Part shown: one piece after another, positions 53,102 to 62,460 of the stretch | Position numbering within the stretch: the first letter of the stretch is position 1 | How the letters are laid out: the number at the start of each line of letters is the position of its first letter | Origin: Dinoroseobacter sp013215265 | GTDB lineage: Bacteria > Pseudomonadota > Alphaproteobacteria > Rhodobacterales > Rhodobacteraceae | Length of the DNA stretch: 64,000 nt | Reading direction: 5' to 3' | Assembly: GCA_963691755.1 (NCBI GenBank) | Contig: OY829366.1 | Span: 1,984,001-2,048,000, forward strand | Translations under genes and position numbers: made by a program | Notes under the pieces: generated by a model | The model's database searches: none | What the model saw: the letters and a program-made list of their open reading frames with translations, nothing else | Told to the model about the DNA's origin: nothing

Positions 53102-53843
53102 TGACCTCTCCCTGGCGCTCTCAGTGCCGGGGCTTGAATGGGTTGCATTCGCTGCGTTTGTTGCAGGGGTTGTCTATGGATTTGCGGGCTTCGGATCAGC
53201 GCTGATTTACATCCCGATGGCCGTAGCCTTTATGCCACCCGTTCTCGTGATCCCGGCGTTTCAGATAACGGCCCTGATTTCGCTTTTTACGGTGCTTCCC
53301 AAAGCAGTGCGGCATGTCGATATTCGCACCAGCACCTTGCTGATCGTGTCGTCACTGTTGAGCGCGCCGCTCGGGGTTTACCTGCTTCTGACGTTGCCCG
53401 AACCCATCTTGCGGTGGGTCGTTTCCATAATCGTTATCGTCACTCTGTCGCCGGTCCTGATGGGCTGGCGTTATCACAGTGCTCCAGGGAACCTGAAAAC
53501 CGCATCGATCGGGGCCGCCGCAGGTGTGATGGGGGGCGCGACTGGTCTCAATGGTCCGATCGTGATCCTTTTTCGCCTCAGTGGTGGGGATAGCGCGCAA
53601 ACCACACGCGCAAATATGGTCGTTTTTCTGACGCTAAATTCCTCCCTCATGATACCGATCATGATTTTCCAAGGTGCGATGACGGTCGAGACATTCTGGA
53701 TCGGATTGGTCTTGCTTCTGCCCTATGGTGCGGGCAACCTAATTGGCCAGGCGTTGTTCAAACCCTCGCAAGAGGGCATATACCGAAATGTGGCGTATGC
53801 ATTGATTGCATTGGCTGCGCTCGTCGGATTGCCAATCTGGTAG
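53094..53843 (+). CDS. TauE/SafE family sulfite exporter-like permease
   Basis: 249 aa, about seven to eight predicted helices in two related halves: GVVYGFAGFGSALIYIPMAVAF and AAAGVMGGATGLNGPIVILF, the paired glycine-rich motifs of the family. Members move sulfite, sulfoacetate or other anions; the substrate here is unknown. It overlaps secF by 8 bases and precedes the Mth938-like gene by 8 bases. Confidence 0.88.
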   Translation: MPDDLSLALSVPGLEWVAFAAFVAGVVYGFAGFGSALIYIPMAVAFMPPVLVIPAFQITALISLFTVLPKAVRHVDIRTSTLLIVSSLLSAPLGVYLLLTLPEPILRWVVSIIVIVTLSPVLMGWRYHSAPGNLKTASIGAAAGVMGGATGLNGPIVILFRLSGGDSAQTTRANMVVFLTLNSSLMIPIMIFQGAMTVETFWIGLVLLLPYGAGNLIGQALFKPSQEGIYRNVAYALIALAALVGLPIW

Positions 53844-53851
53844 GAGAAACC

Positions 53852-54208
53852 ATGCGCTTGAACGAAGTGGAATTCGGGGGAGGTACTCCAATCACCGGCT
53901 ACGGTGCAGGGTTTTTCCGCATCGGGGAAGAGGTGGTACATGGCCCTGCGCTTGTCTTGCCGGAATCCTATGGGGCCTGGAACGGCATCGTAGATCTGGC
54001 GCCTTTGCTCGCGGCAGCGGGACAGATCGATGTTTTATTTGTCGGTATGGGCAGCGAGATCGCACATCCTCCAGCAGCTTTTCGCGACGCATTGGAAGCC
54101 AAGGGCATCGGGGTCGAGCCGATGTCATCGCCAGCGGCTTGTCGCACCTATAATGTGATGCTTGGCGAAGGACGCCGCATTGGTGCCGCATTGCTGCCGG
54201 TTGACTGA
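53852..54208 (+). CDS. Mth938-like (DUF498/NDUFAF3-type) protein
   Basis: 118 aa single-domain protein. ITGYGAGFFRIGEEVVHGPALVLP, VDVLFVGMGSEIAHPP-like core (IDVLFVGMGSEI) and EPMSSPAACRTYNVMLGEGRRIGAALLPV are the family blocks. The human homologue NDUFAF3 is a complex I assembly factor, and its bacterial relatives are known to sit beside secDF; here it lies between secF-tauE and ccmA. Role in membrane-complex assembly is inferred. Confidence 0.88.
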   Translation: MRLNEVEFGGGTPITGYGAGFFRIGEEVVHGPALVLPESYGAWNGIVDLAPLLAAAGQIDVLFVGMGSEIAHPPAAFRDALEAKGIGVEPMSSPAACRTYNVMLGEGRRIGAALLPVD

Positions 54209-54213
54209 CGCAG

Positions 54214-54843
54214 ATGGAATTGCGCGTCACTGATCTATCCTGCCGACGTGGTGGCATCTTGGTGCTCAAAGGTGTGAACTTCATACTTCGCTCTGGTCAG
54301 GCGTTGGTGCTCAGAGGGCCAAACGGTGTGGGAAAGACAACCTTGCTGCGAACAATCGCCGGGCTGCAACCCGCAGAGTCTGGTGACGTAACAAGTCCGG
54401 ATGACGCGATCGCCTATGCCGGACACGCTGATGGATTGAAGGCTGCACTCACGGTACGGGACAATCTGAATTTCTGGGCAGCAGCCTATGGCACAAAGGA
54501 CATTACTCCCGCCTTGCAAGCTTATGACCTGGCGCCACTTTTGGATAGGCAGGCTCAGGATTTGAGTGCTGGTCAGAAGCGCCGCCTTGGTCTGGCACGG
54601 ATGGTGGTGACAGGGCGGGCGATCTGGATCTTCGACGAACCCACCGTCAGTCTGGACACTCATAACACACAGCTCTTTGCAGATATGGTGCGGAAGCATC
54701 TCACAAACGGCGGTATCGCGCTGCTGGCGACCCATATTAATCTGGGATTGCCTGATGCGGAGAGCCTGGATTTGTCGTCGTTCCGTGCGTTGGCAGAAAG
54801 ACAAGCAGAAACGGATGATGCCTTCCTCGCGGAGGGATTTTAA
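54214..54843 (+). CDS. ccmA: Heme exporter ATP-binding protein CcmA
   Basis: 209 aa ABC ATPase. Walker A GPNGVGKTTLLR, signature LSAGQKRRLGLAR, Walker B IWIFDEPTVSLD. With CcmB it releases holo-CcmE from CcmCD during cytochrome c maturation. Its TAA overlaps the ATG of ccmB (TAATG). Confidence 0.95.
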   Translation: MELRVTDLSCRRGGILVLKGVNFILRSGQALVLRGPNGVGKTTLLRTIAGLQPAESGDVTSPDDAIAYAGHADGLKAALTVRDNLNFWAAAYGTKDITPALQAYDLAPLLDRQAQDLSAGQKRRLGLARMVVTGRAIWIFDEPTVSLDTHNTQLFADMVRKHLTNGGIALLATHINLGLPDAESLDLSSFRALAERQAETDDAFLAEGF

Positions 54844-55499
54844 TGCGCGCACTGCTCAGACGCGATTTAGCATTGGCCGTCCGGGCAGGTGGGGGCTTCG
54901 GCCTGAGCCTCGCGTTCTTCCTGATCCTCGTCACGCTGGTGCCATTTGGTGTCGGCCCGCAATCCGAGCTTTTGGGCCGTATCGCACCCGGTATTCTTTG
55001 GGTCGGGGCGCTGTTGGCGTGTCTTCTGTCTCTGGATCGTCTGTTTCAACTCGACTGGGAAGACGGCTCGCTCGATTTGCTGGCGGTCTCACCGCTGCCG
55101 ATGGAAGGGGTCGTTGCAACGAAGGCCTTGGCGCATTGGTTGACGACCGGGCTTCCCTTGACCATTGCAGCGCCTGTTTTTGGAGTGCTGCTGAACCTGC
55201 CAATACCGGGATATCTTTGGTTATTCCTGTCATTGCTGATCGGCACGCCAGCGCTCAGTGTCATCGGTTCCTTTGGCGCAGCCCTAACCGTTGGGCTGAA
55301 ACGCGGCGGGCTCTTGTTGTCTCTGCTTGTACTGCCGCTCTACGTGCCGACCCTAATTTTTGGGGCCGAGGTCGTCCGGCGAGCGGTGGATGGCATGACG
55401 CTTCTGACCCCGCTTGCTATGCTTGGAGGCATAACTCTGGCGGCTTGGGCGCTTTTGCCATTCGCGGCGGCTGCGGCAATCCGTATCAACCTGCGCTGA
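54843..55499 (+). CDS. ccmB: Heme exporter permease CcmB
   Basis: 218 aa with six predicted helices. LLRRDLALAVRAGGGFGL at the N-terminus and the DRLFQLDWEDGSLDLL cytoplasmic loop are typical. Membrane half of the CcmAB ATPase. Followed after 57 bases by the ccmC ATG. Confidence 0.95.
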   Translation: MRALLRRDLALAVRAGGGFGLSLAFFLILVTLVPFGVGPQSELLGRIAPGILWVGALLACLLSLDRLFQLDWEDGSLDLLAVSPLPMEGVVATKALAHWLTTGLPLTIAAPVFGVLLNLPIPGYLWLFLSLLIGTPALSVIGSFGAALTVGLKRGGLLLSLLVLPLYVPTLIFGAEVVRRAVDGMTLLTPLAMLGGITLAAWALLPFAAAAAIRINLR

Positions 55500-55556
55500 C
55501 CTCCGCGCGTCTGCGTCGTATTGCTGTTCGCTCAACTGCCGCTTACCTATAAGGGC

Positions 55557-56285
55557 ATGTCGATTTGGGAATATGCAAATCCGGTTCGTTTCATGCGAAC
55601 ATCCGCGGTTCTTCTGCCCTGGGTTTCGGTGGGTGCAGCCCTGTGTCTTAGCGTCGGCTTAATCTGGGGGTTCTTCTTTACGCCGGATGATTACCGGCAA
55701 GGCTCAACCGTAAAGATCATTTATCTGCACGTTCCCAGTGCAATGATGGCGATTAACATTTGGGCGATGATGTTGGTGACCTCATTGATCTGGGTGATCA
55801 GACGTCATCATGTGTCAGTTCTTGCCGCAAAAGCTGCCGCTCCGATTGGGGCAATCATGACCATGATTGCTTTGGCAACGGGCGCGATCTGGGGCCAGCC
55901 GATGTGGGGTACGTGGTGGGAATGGGATCCGCGGCTCACTGCCTTTCTGATCCTGTTTCTGTTCTACCTGGGCTACATCGCACTTTGGGCAGCATTGGAA
56001 AATCCGGATACCGCTGCAGATCTGACCTCGATCGTGTGTCTTGTGGGGTCTGTCTTTGCGGTGATCTCGCGCTATGCGATCAATTTCTGGAACCAGGGTT
56101 TGCATCAAGGCGCGTCGCTATCGCTGGACGCAGAAGAAAACGTATCCGATGTCTTTTGGCAGCCCCTCGTGATCTGTATCGTTGGGTTCATCTTGCTTTT
56201 TGTCGCCCTGCTGCTCGTGCGTACCCGAACTGAGATACGAGCGCGCAGACTGATGGCCTTGAAGCTGCGTGAAAGGGCCGCTTAG
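55557..56285 (+). CDS. ccmC: Heme transporter CcmC
   Basis: 242 aa, six helices. Loads heme onto CcmE. The tryptophan-rich heme motif is WGTWWEWDPRLT; periplasmic histidines lie in YLHVPSAM and NQGLHQGASL. ATG 55557 (MSIWEYANPVRFM) is the natural family start; an in-frame TTG at 55521 is also possible. The TAG shares its G with the ccmD GTG start. Confidence 0.95.
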   Translation: MSIWEYANPVRFMRTSAVLLPWVSVGAALCLSVGLIWGFFFTPDDYRQGSTVKIIYLHVPSAMMAINIWAMMLVTSLIWVIRRHHVSVLAAKAAAPIGAIMTMIALATGAIWGQPMWGTWWEWDPRLTAFLILFLFYLGYIALWAALENPDTAADLTSIVCLVGSVFAVISRYAINFWNQGLHQGASLSLDAEENVSDVFWQPLVICIVGFILLFVALLLVRTRTEIRARRLMALKLRERAA

Positions 56286-56458
56286 TGCCGGACTTAGGAA
56301 GCTATTCAGTTTATGTCCTGAGCGCGTATGGCGTGTCGTTTGTTCTGCTTGCGCTCATCATTTTTACCAGCTTGCGCCGATCTGCAAAAACGCTTGCTGA
56401 ACTTAGCGATATTGAAGCGCGTCGGGATGCTGCGCGTGAGGCCGCCAAGAATGGCTAA
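56285..56458 (+). CDS. ccmD: Heme exporter protein CcmD
   Basis: 57 aa, read directly from the sequence: GTG start overlapping the ccmC stop by one base, MPDLGSYSVYVLSAYGVSFV, one transmembrane helix (about 10-30), then a positively charged tail (RRSAKTLAELSDIEARRDAA) and TAA at 56456-56458. Its size and layout match CcmD, which holds CcmC and CcmE together. Overlaps ccmG by 8 bases. Confidence 0.9.
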   Translation: MPDLGSYSVYVLSAYGVSFVLLALIIFTSLRRSAKTLAELSDIEARRDAAREAAKNG

Positions 56459-56996
56459 GAAAAAGGTCCCGTTGCTGATGCTGGCACCGCCGGCACTGTT
56501 TGTCGGGTTTGCGGTGCTTTTCGCCTTTGGGATGCTGCGCGAAAATCCTGATGCTTTGCCCTCTGCCCGCGCGGGACAACCTGCGCCCGCACTTGTCCTG
56601 ACCCCGTTCAACGGGCAAGCGCCTTTTACGGATGCGACTTTGCGTGAAGGCGGCGTGAAACTTGTGAATTACTGGGCGAGTTGGTGCGCACCTTGCCGGG
56701 CAGAGCATCGCTTTCTCAAGCAGTTACAGGATGAGGGGATGCCGATCTATGGCATCAACTATAAAGATGATGCCGATAATGCGGTCGCTTTCCTGGAGGA
56801 ACTGGGGGACCCGTTCGCCGGATACGGGTCAGATGTTGCCGGGCGAACGGCGTTGGACTGGGGGCTCTATGGCGTTCCAGAGACTTATGTAATTGCGGCA
56901 GATGGCACGGTCATGCTCCGCTTTGCAGGGCCCATCACCGAAAGCATTCTGGAAAGTACCATTCGCCCGGCCATCGCTGAAGCGAAAGCGCGCTAA
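56451..56996 (+). CDS. ccmG: Thiol:disulfide interchange protein CcmG/DsbE
   Basis: 181 aa. N-terminal anchor (about 7-27), then a thioredoxin fold with active site WASWCAPCR (CxxC) and the cis-Pro segment GVPETYVI. It reduces apocytochrome c before heme attachment. ATG 56451 gives the usual MAKKK... start; longer in-frame starts fall inside ccmD. Confidence 0.94.
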   Translation: MAKKKVPLLMLAPPALFVGFAVLFAFGMLRENPDALPSARAGQPAPALVLTPFNGQAPFTDATLREGGVKLVNYWASWCAPCRAEHRFLKQLQDEGMPIYGINYKDDADNAVAFLEELGDPFAGYGSDVAGRTALDWGLYGVPETYVIAADGTVMLRFAGPITESILESTIRPAIAEAKAR

Positions 56997-57057
56997 GCCC
57001 ACCCGCTTTCCTTTGAGCGTTTTGCATGTGGGTCTCTCGCTGCAAATCGGAAAGCAT

Positions 57058-57086
57058 AAAAAAAGGCCCCGGAAAATCCGAGGCCT
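57058..57086 (-). terminator. Terminator of acnA
   Basis: On the minus strand GGCCTCGGA / TCCGGGGCC forms a nine-base stem (one mismatch) with a short T-loop, followed by a run of seven T. It lies 24 bases after the acnA stop. On the plus strand the stem is followed by TTCGTCTTC, so it may also slow transcription from ccmG. Confidence 0.85.
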
Positions 57087-57109
57087 TCGTCTTCTATAGA
57101 GACCGCTTA

Positions 57110-59800
57110 TCAGGCCGCTTTGGCGAGATTGCGCAGCACGTAGTGCAAAACGCCACCGTTCTCGATGTATTCGATCTCCACACCGGTATCGATCCGACAT
57201 TTGACCTGAATAGTCTTTTCGGTGCCGTCGGTATAGGTGATCGTCAAAGGTACTTCCTGCAACGGTTCGATTGTGTCGAGCCCTGCGATTGCGATCGTTT
57301 CATCGCCTTGTAGGCCCAGCGATTTGCGGGTGTCACCCCCGGTGAACTCGAACGGAATGACACCCATACCAACAAGGTTGGAGCGGTGGATACGTTCGAA
57401 GCTCTCGGCGATCACGGCTTTCACACCCAGAAGGGCGGTGCCTTTCGCAGCCCAGTCGCGCGAAGAGCCAGCCCCATACTGCTCGCCCCCGAACACCACC
57501 AGCGGTGTGCCCGCTTTCTGATGCGCCATCGCCGCATCAAAGATCGAGGTTTCCGTACCGTCTGGGCCTTTGGTGTATCCGCCTTCAACCCCATCAAGCA
57601 TCTCGTTCTTGATGCGAATATTGGCAAAGGTGCCGCGCATCATGATCTCGTGGTTGCCGCGACGCGATCCATAGGAGTTGAACTCGCGCGGGGCAACCTG
57701 CCGTTCGATGAGATACTGACCTGCGGGTGTGGTTTCCTTAAAGGAACCTGCAGGCGAGATATGGTCCGTGGTGATCATATCGCCCAAAAGTGCGAGCACC
57801 TTGGCACCCGAGATGTTCTCGATTTTCTTGGTGTCCATGGTGATGCCTTGGAAATAGGGCGGGTTCTGGACGTAAGTCGAGGTAGGCGGCCAGTCGTAGG
57901 TTTTCTGGTCGGTAGTTTCGACATCCTGCCATTTCTCGTCGCCTTTGAAGACATCGGCGTATTTTTCGATGAAGGCTGCGCGGGTGACAGTGGCTTCAAC
58001 CAGTTCAGCGATTTCTGCCTGGGTTGGCCAGATGTCTTTGAGGAAGACGTCGTTGCCATCCTTGTCCTGCCCAATCGCGTCGGTCGCCAAATTGATATCC
58101 AGCGTGCCGGCAAGCGCGTAGGCCACCACGAGGGGCGGGGAAGCTAGGTAGTTGGCGCGCACATCAGGACTGATGCGGCCCTCGAAGTTCCGGTTTCCCG
58201 ACAGGACGGAGGTTGCAACCAGGTCGCCTTCCGCGATGGCTTCAGACAGCTCTGCCTGAATGGGGCCTGAGTTGCCGATACAGGTGGTGCAGCCATAGCC
58301 CACCAAGTTGAAGCCAACCTTATCGAGGTCTTCCTGCAGGCCTGCAGCTTCCAGATAGGCCGATACAACCTTCGAACCGGGCGCGAGCGACGTCTTGACC
58401 CAAGGTTTGCGGTTCAGCCCCAAAGCGGCAGCCTTGCGCGCCACCAGTCCTGCGCCGATCATGACATAGGGGTTTGAGGTGTTGGTACACGATGTGATCG
58501 ATGCAATGACAACCTTGCCAGACTCCATCGTGTAGTCTTCGCCTTTGACAGCAACCTTCTTACCCATTGGGCGCTTGAAGGTTTCTTCCATCTCTTTCGC
58601 GAATGCCGCTTTTGCGTTGTCGAGCGCGACGTAATCCTGGGGGCGTTTCGGGCCAGAGATCGCAGGTACTATGGTGCCCATGTCGAGATGCAATGTGTCT
58701 GTGTAGACCGGTGCGTAGTCATCGCCGCGCCAGAACCCGTTTTCTTTGGCATAGGCTTCGACCAAGGCAATGCGATCTTCGTCGCGGCCCGTATTGCGCA
58801 GGTAGCGCAGGGTCTCGTTGTCGATCGGGAAGAAGCCACAGGTGGCGCCATATTCCGGTGCCATATTGGCGATGGTCGCACGGTCGGCCAGTGGAAGACC
58901 GTCAAGGCCCGCGCCATAGAATTCAACAAACTTTCCGACAACGCCTTTTTCGCGCAGCATCTGAACGACTTTCAGGACAAGGTCGGTGCCCGTGGTGCCT
59001 TCCATCATCGAGCCAGTCAGTTCGAACCCGATCACCTCGGGAATTAGCATAGAGATAGGCTGGCCCAGCATCGCGGCCTCTGCCTCGATCCCACCAACAC
59101 CCCAGCCAAGCACGGCGGCGCCGTTGACCATGGTGGTGTGGCTGTCGGTTCCTACAAGCGTATCCGGATAGGCGACCTGTTCGCCATTCTGATCGGTGTC
59201 GGTCCAAACAGTCTGCGCAAGATATTCCAGGTTTACCTGGTGGCAAATACCGGTGCCGGGTGGAACAACGCGGAAATTGTTGAACGCGTTCTGACCCCAT
59301 TTCAGGAAGGTGTAGCGTTCCATGTTGCGTTCATATTCACGATCCACATTCATCTGGAATGCACGCGGGTTGCCGAACTCGTCGATCATCACCGAATGGT
59401 CGATGACCAGATCAACCGGGTTCAGCGGGTTGATTTTCTCAGGATCGCCACCAAGCGCTACGATGCCGTCGCGCATTGCCGCGAGATCTACAACCGCAGG
59501 AACACCTGTGAAGTCCTGCATCAGCACGCGGGCAGGGCGGTAGGCGATTTCGCGCGGGTTCTTACCACCCTTGGCGCCCCATTCCGCAAAGGCTTTTATA
59601 TCGTCGACTGAAACGGTGCGACCATCATCTTCGAACCGCAGCATGTTCTCCAGAACCACCTTAAGTGCGGCAGGTAGATTAGAGAAATCGCCCAATCCTG
59701 CTTCTGTCGCGGCAGGGATCGAGTAATATGCGATGGACTGGTCGCCAGCGGTTAGGGTTTTGCGGGTTTTGGAGCTGTCGGTTCCGACTGTGATCGGCAT
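57110..59800 (-). CDS. acnA: Aconitate hydratase A
   Basis: TCA-cycle citrate/isocitrate isomerase. 896 aa. [4Fe-4S] ligands are in SITSCTNTSNPYVM and GCTTCIGNSGP; the NLEYLAQTVW and GTDSHTTMVNG blocks and the C-terminal swivelling domain (VFGGEQYGAGSSRDWAAKG; AESFERIHRSNLVGMGV) are complete. Monocistronic, with its own terminator. Confidence 0.97.
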   Translation of the reverse strand: MPITVGTDSSKTRKTLTAGDQSIAYYSIPAATEAGLGDFSNLPAALKVVLENMLRFEDDGRTVSVDDIKAFAEWGAKGGKNPREIAYRPARVLMQDFTGVPAVVDLAAMRDGIVALGGDPEKINPLNPVDLVIDHSVMIDEFGNPRAFQMNVDREYERNMERYTFLKWGQNAFNNFRVVPPGTGICHQVNLEYLAQTVWTDTDQNGEQVAYPDTLVGTDSHTTMVNGAAVLGWGVGGIEAEAAMLGQPISMLIPEVIGFELTGSMMEGTTGTDLVLKVVQMLREKGVVGKFVEFYGAGLDGLPLADRATIANMAPEYGATCGFFPIDNETLRYLRNTGRDEDRIALVEAYAKENGFWRGDDYAPVYTDTLHLDMGTIVPAISGPKRPQDYVALDNAKAAFAKEMEETFKRPMGKKVAVKGEDYTMESGKVVIASITSCTNTSNPYVMIGAGLVARKAAALGLNRKPWVKTSLAPGSKVVSAYLEAAGLQEDLDKVGFNLVGYGCTTCIGNSGPIQAELSEAIAEGDLVATSVLSGNRNFEGRISPDVRANYLASPPLVVAYALAGTLDINLATDAIGQDKDGNDVFLKDIWPTQAEIAELVEATVTRAAFIEKYADVFKGDEKWQDVETTDQKTYDWPPTSTYVQNPPYFQGITMDTKKIENISGAKVLALLGDMITTDHISPAGSFKETTPAGQYLIERQVAPREFNSYGSRRGNHEIMMRGTFANIRIKNEMLDGVEGGYTKGPDGTETSIFDAAMAHQKAGTPLVVFGGEQYGAGSSRDWAAKGTALLGVKAVIAESFERIHRSNLVGMGVIPFEFTGGDTRKSLGLQGDETIAIAGLDTIEPLQEVPLTITYTDGTEKTIQVKCRIDTGVEIEYIENGGVLHYVLRNLAKAA

Positions 59801-59990
59801 TAAATGGCCTCCGCTAAAGGGAATAGATTCTTGTCTGGCGCCTGTCTACGCCGAATTGTGTGCGATGGTATACAGCAATTTGTCGCGGCGTCGCTTCAGG
59901 GAGGTTATACCTTGTAACACACCCTCTCAAAGGCTTGATTGGAACTCGTGTTTGGAACAGCGTAGGCGTTCTGGAAAGAAAACTTGAAGG

Positions 59991-60713
59991 ATGAGGCTTC
60001 GAATGTGGACGCGGTTTACCGCTACATTGGTATTTTTGCTTTCAATTGGCGGCTCTGTGATTGCTACACCTTCCGAGGCGGAAGACAGACTTGTTGTTTT
60101 GGAGCTGTTTACATCCCAGGGCTGCGATCGCTGTCCGCCCGTTGATGCAATGATCCGCGAACTTGCGCAGCATGATGACGTTTTGCCTTTGGCGCTGCAT
60201 GTCGATTACTGGGACTACATGGGTTGGGAAGACAGCTTTGCGCTCGATGCAAACGTGCATCGTCAAATGGGGTATGCCCCGCGCACCGACCGTCGCCGTC
60301 TGTTCACGCCCCTGATGGTGGTAAGCGGTCTGGACCCAGTCGCAGGGTTTACGCCGATGAAAGTCATCGATCTGATCCAAAAACATCGCGGCGTTGATGT
60401 GGGAGTTGAGCTTCAGACAACGCTGCAGGGTAATCGTGTACTTTTGACGGGTCACTCAGAACGGAGTTTCGGATCGCCAGTGCAGGTTCTGGTCGTGCAT
60501 TTCAAACCACAGGCGACCGTTGAAATTACGCGCGGTCAAAATGCCGGACGAACTGTAACCTACACGAATGTTGTGACAGCCTGGCACGATCTTGGGCGTT
60601 GGGATGGCGATGCGCCGATGTCAGTACTGGTGCCGCGACCCGAAGAGGCAGGTGCCGTTTTGGTGCAGTCCCCAGAATTTGGGCTCATCCTCGCAGCGTC
60701 TCGCCTTCCATAG
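59991..60713 (+). CDS. DUF1223 thioredoxin-fold exported protein
   Basis: 240 aa. Signal peptide about 1-30, then LELFTSQGCDRCPPVDAMI with a CxxC motif, and LHVDYWDYMGWED with the conserved aromatic-Asp pattern. Family members are predicted periplasmic thiol-redox proteins without a known partner. Divergent from acnA across 190 bases. The stop is 13 bases from the convergent fliG stop. Confidence 0.85.
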   Translation: MRLRMWTRFTATLVFLLSIGGSVIATPSEAEDRLVVLELFTSQGCDRCPPVDAMIRELAQHDDVLPLALHVDYWDYMGWEDSFALDANVHRQMGYAPRTDRRRLFTPLMVVSGLDPVAGFTPMKVIDLIQKHRGVDVGVELQTTLQGNRVLLTGHSERSFGSPVQVLVVHFKPQATVEITRGQNAGRTVTYTNVVTAWHDLGRWDGDAPMSVLVPRPEEAGAVLVQSPEFGLILAASRLP

Positions 60714-60726
60714 TCGCGGTTGTGAC

Positions 60727-61791
60727 TTAGTCGTCACCTGCGATCATGATCAAATCTCCTGCGCGTTCCAACTCCCGGATACGTGTAATCATCACGGCCA
60801 TAGCGCGTTCTCCGTCCTTTGCGCCTGGACTTCCTTGTTCTTCGAGTGTCTCGCGCAACTGATCAGCCATGCGCGACGAAAGGTTGTCCAGAATGTAGTT
60901 GACGACAGATGGGAAGGCAGCGTTCGCGGCGCCGAGCGCCATGATGAGCGTGTCTTCATCGACCTCGCGCACAATGCGTGGGATGTCGCGTGGCTCTATC
61001 CGTGTCTCGATGTTCTCGAAGGTGAAAATCGCCTTCCGAACGGCATTTGCGAAGTCTTCGTCCTCGCCTTCCAACCCTGTGAGCATATCGTCGCGAACAG
61101 CAGCGGTCGTGGTATTCAGAATTGCACCGACGCGGGATACCGGTCCTTCGGGGAACGCAGCCAATGGTTCTGCCTCCAGGCTTTCCAGCAAAGCCCCACC
61201 GATCGCTTGAACGGTTTCGGGATCGATGGAAGCGGTGCGCGATATTGCCAATGTGACGCTGCGGGCTTCGGGCCCCGAGAGCATTCCAAGAAGGTCTGCG
61301 GCGCGGCCTACCTTCAATTTTGACAGGATCACTGCAGCAATTTCCGGCGGCTCGCTTTTCAGAATTGGCAGCAGGCGTTCTGTGCCCAGCGCTGACAGAC
61401 GGTCCCAAGGGTCGCCTGCATATGATAGGCCGGTTTCGCGCCGCAGCTTGGCCGCGGCATGATCAGAAATATTGCCTTCGAGTTGCGCCAGAACATCCCC
61501 AAGTTCATGGGGAAAAGACAACGCTATTCCTTCAATCTCAGCAACGAATTCCCCCAACACCGCACTGAGCGTATCATTATCGACGCGCCGAAGCGCGGCG
61601 ATATCGCGGGCAAGGGTTGTTTGTAGCGCCTCGCTCAGCCCTGAAAGATCTGGTTGAAGATCCTCAGAGACAAGCAATCTGACCATCACGGCAGCCTTTT
61701 GGCGTCGTGTAAGATTGGGCTTGTAAGTAGAGCGGGTAATATGTGCCGCCCCACCCCGAGCGGGTCGCGTTTCAGCAGGTTTCTCGTTCAC
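60727..61791 (-). CDS. fliG: FliG-like flagellar motor switch protein (isolated gene)
   Basis: 354 aa with the FliG N, middle and C-terminal domains: TRRQKAAVMVRLL (about 28-40), PPEIAAVILSKLKVGRAADLLGML (middle) and IVREVDEDTLIMALGAAN with SSRMADQLRETLEEQG (C-terminal torque region). FliG couples stator to rotor in the flagellar motor. No other flagellar gene is in the window. The charged C-terminal motor residues appear mostly kept (E, D, R), but divergence from canonical FliG is noticeable, so a paralogue with another role is possible. Confidence 0.8.
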   Translation of the reverse strand: MNEKPAETRPARGGAAHITRSTYKPNLTRRQKAAVMVRLLVSEDLQPDLSGLSEALQTTLARDIAALRRVDNDTLSAVLGEFVAEIEGIALSFPHELGDVLAQLEGNISDHAAAKLRRETGLSYAGDPWDRLSALGTERLLPILKSEPPEIAAVILSKLKVGRAADLLGMLSGPEARSVTLAISRTASIDPETVQAIGGALLESLEAEPLAAFPEGPVSRVGAILNTTTAAVRDDMLTGLEGEDEDFANAVRKAIFTFENIETRIEPRDIPRIVREVDEDTLIMALGAANAAFPSVVNYILDNLSSRMADQLRETLEEQGSPGAKDGERAMAVMITRIRELERAGDLIMIAGDD

Positions 61792-61863
61792 CCGCGCTAC
61801 CTCCGTCCCAAGTTCAGAACAGACCTAGCGCGGGCTCCTTAAAGCACGGTTAAGCACGCGGCT

Positions 61864-62406
61864 TTAGTAGGACGCCTCGGGACCGTTACGCAGGGCCAAT
61901 TCCAAGGACCTTGCGGCCCAGGTTTCCCGCCCGCCACGCGCGCGGATTTCGCGAAGTTGTTCGCTTGCCGCTATTGCATTGCCCTGGATCAGATAGGCTT
62001 GTCCCATGTAAGAGCGCGCAAGCAGGTTGTCCGGGTTTATGTCCAGCGCCGCCTGATACCAGCTCATTCCTGTATCCATATCGCCCATTTTTCGGCTCAC
62101 GAAACCAAGATACGTAAGTCTGCGATCGTCTAGGGCGTTTTCGAATGTGTCGAGAATACCAAGTGCACGTTCATATGCACCGCCATAAGCTAATTCGCGA
62201 ACTGCATTATAGCGGTCGTCGTCGGTCAGAGCGCTGCTTTTTTCGGCATCGACACAAGTTTCTGTTTTTTCGTCCCAGACTTGCGTGCCCTCACAGTCGG
62301 AACTCGTCTGGGTTTGGGTTGGGGGCGTGCTGTCATTGCTGCCCACAGCAAAGGCGAAGTTTGGGACGAGCAATAGGGTTGAGGTCAGAAGTGCGGTGCG
62401 TAGCAT
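61864..62406 (-). CDS. Exported TPR protein with Cys-pair motif
   Basis: 180 aa. Signal peptide 1-20 (ending NFAFA), a Thr/Ser-rich stretch, then CEGTQVWDEKTETCVD (a pair of Cys 13 apart), followed by about three TPR-like helices (NAVRELAYGGAYERALGILD, LGFVSRKMGDMDTGMSWYQAALDINPDN, ARSYMGQAYLIQG). ATG 62406 is chosen because it begins the signal peptide. Periplasmic protein-protein contact is the inferred role. The upstream neighbour shares the Cys motif. Confidence 0.82.
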   Translation of the reverse strand: MLRTALLTSTLLLVPNFAFAVGSNDSTPPTQTQTSSDCEGTQVWDEKTETCVDAEKSSALTDDDRYNAVRELAYGGAYERALGILDTFENALDDRRLTYLGFVSRKMGDMDTGMSWYQAALDINPDNLLARSYMGQAYLIQGNAIAASEQLREIRARGGRETWAARSLELALRNGPEASY

Positions 62407-62460
62407 TTTGTGTGTCCTGTCATTGTTCTTCCGTGAAAGTAGGTCGAACAGTGTTGGCGG

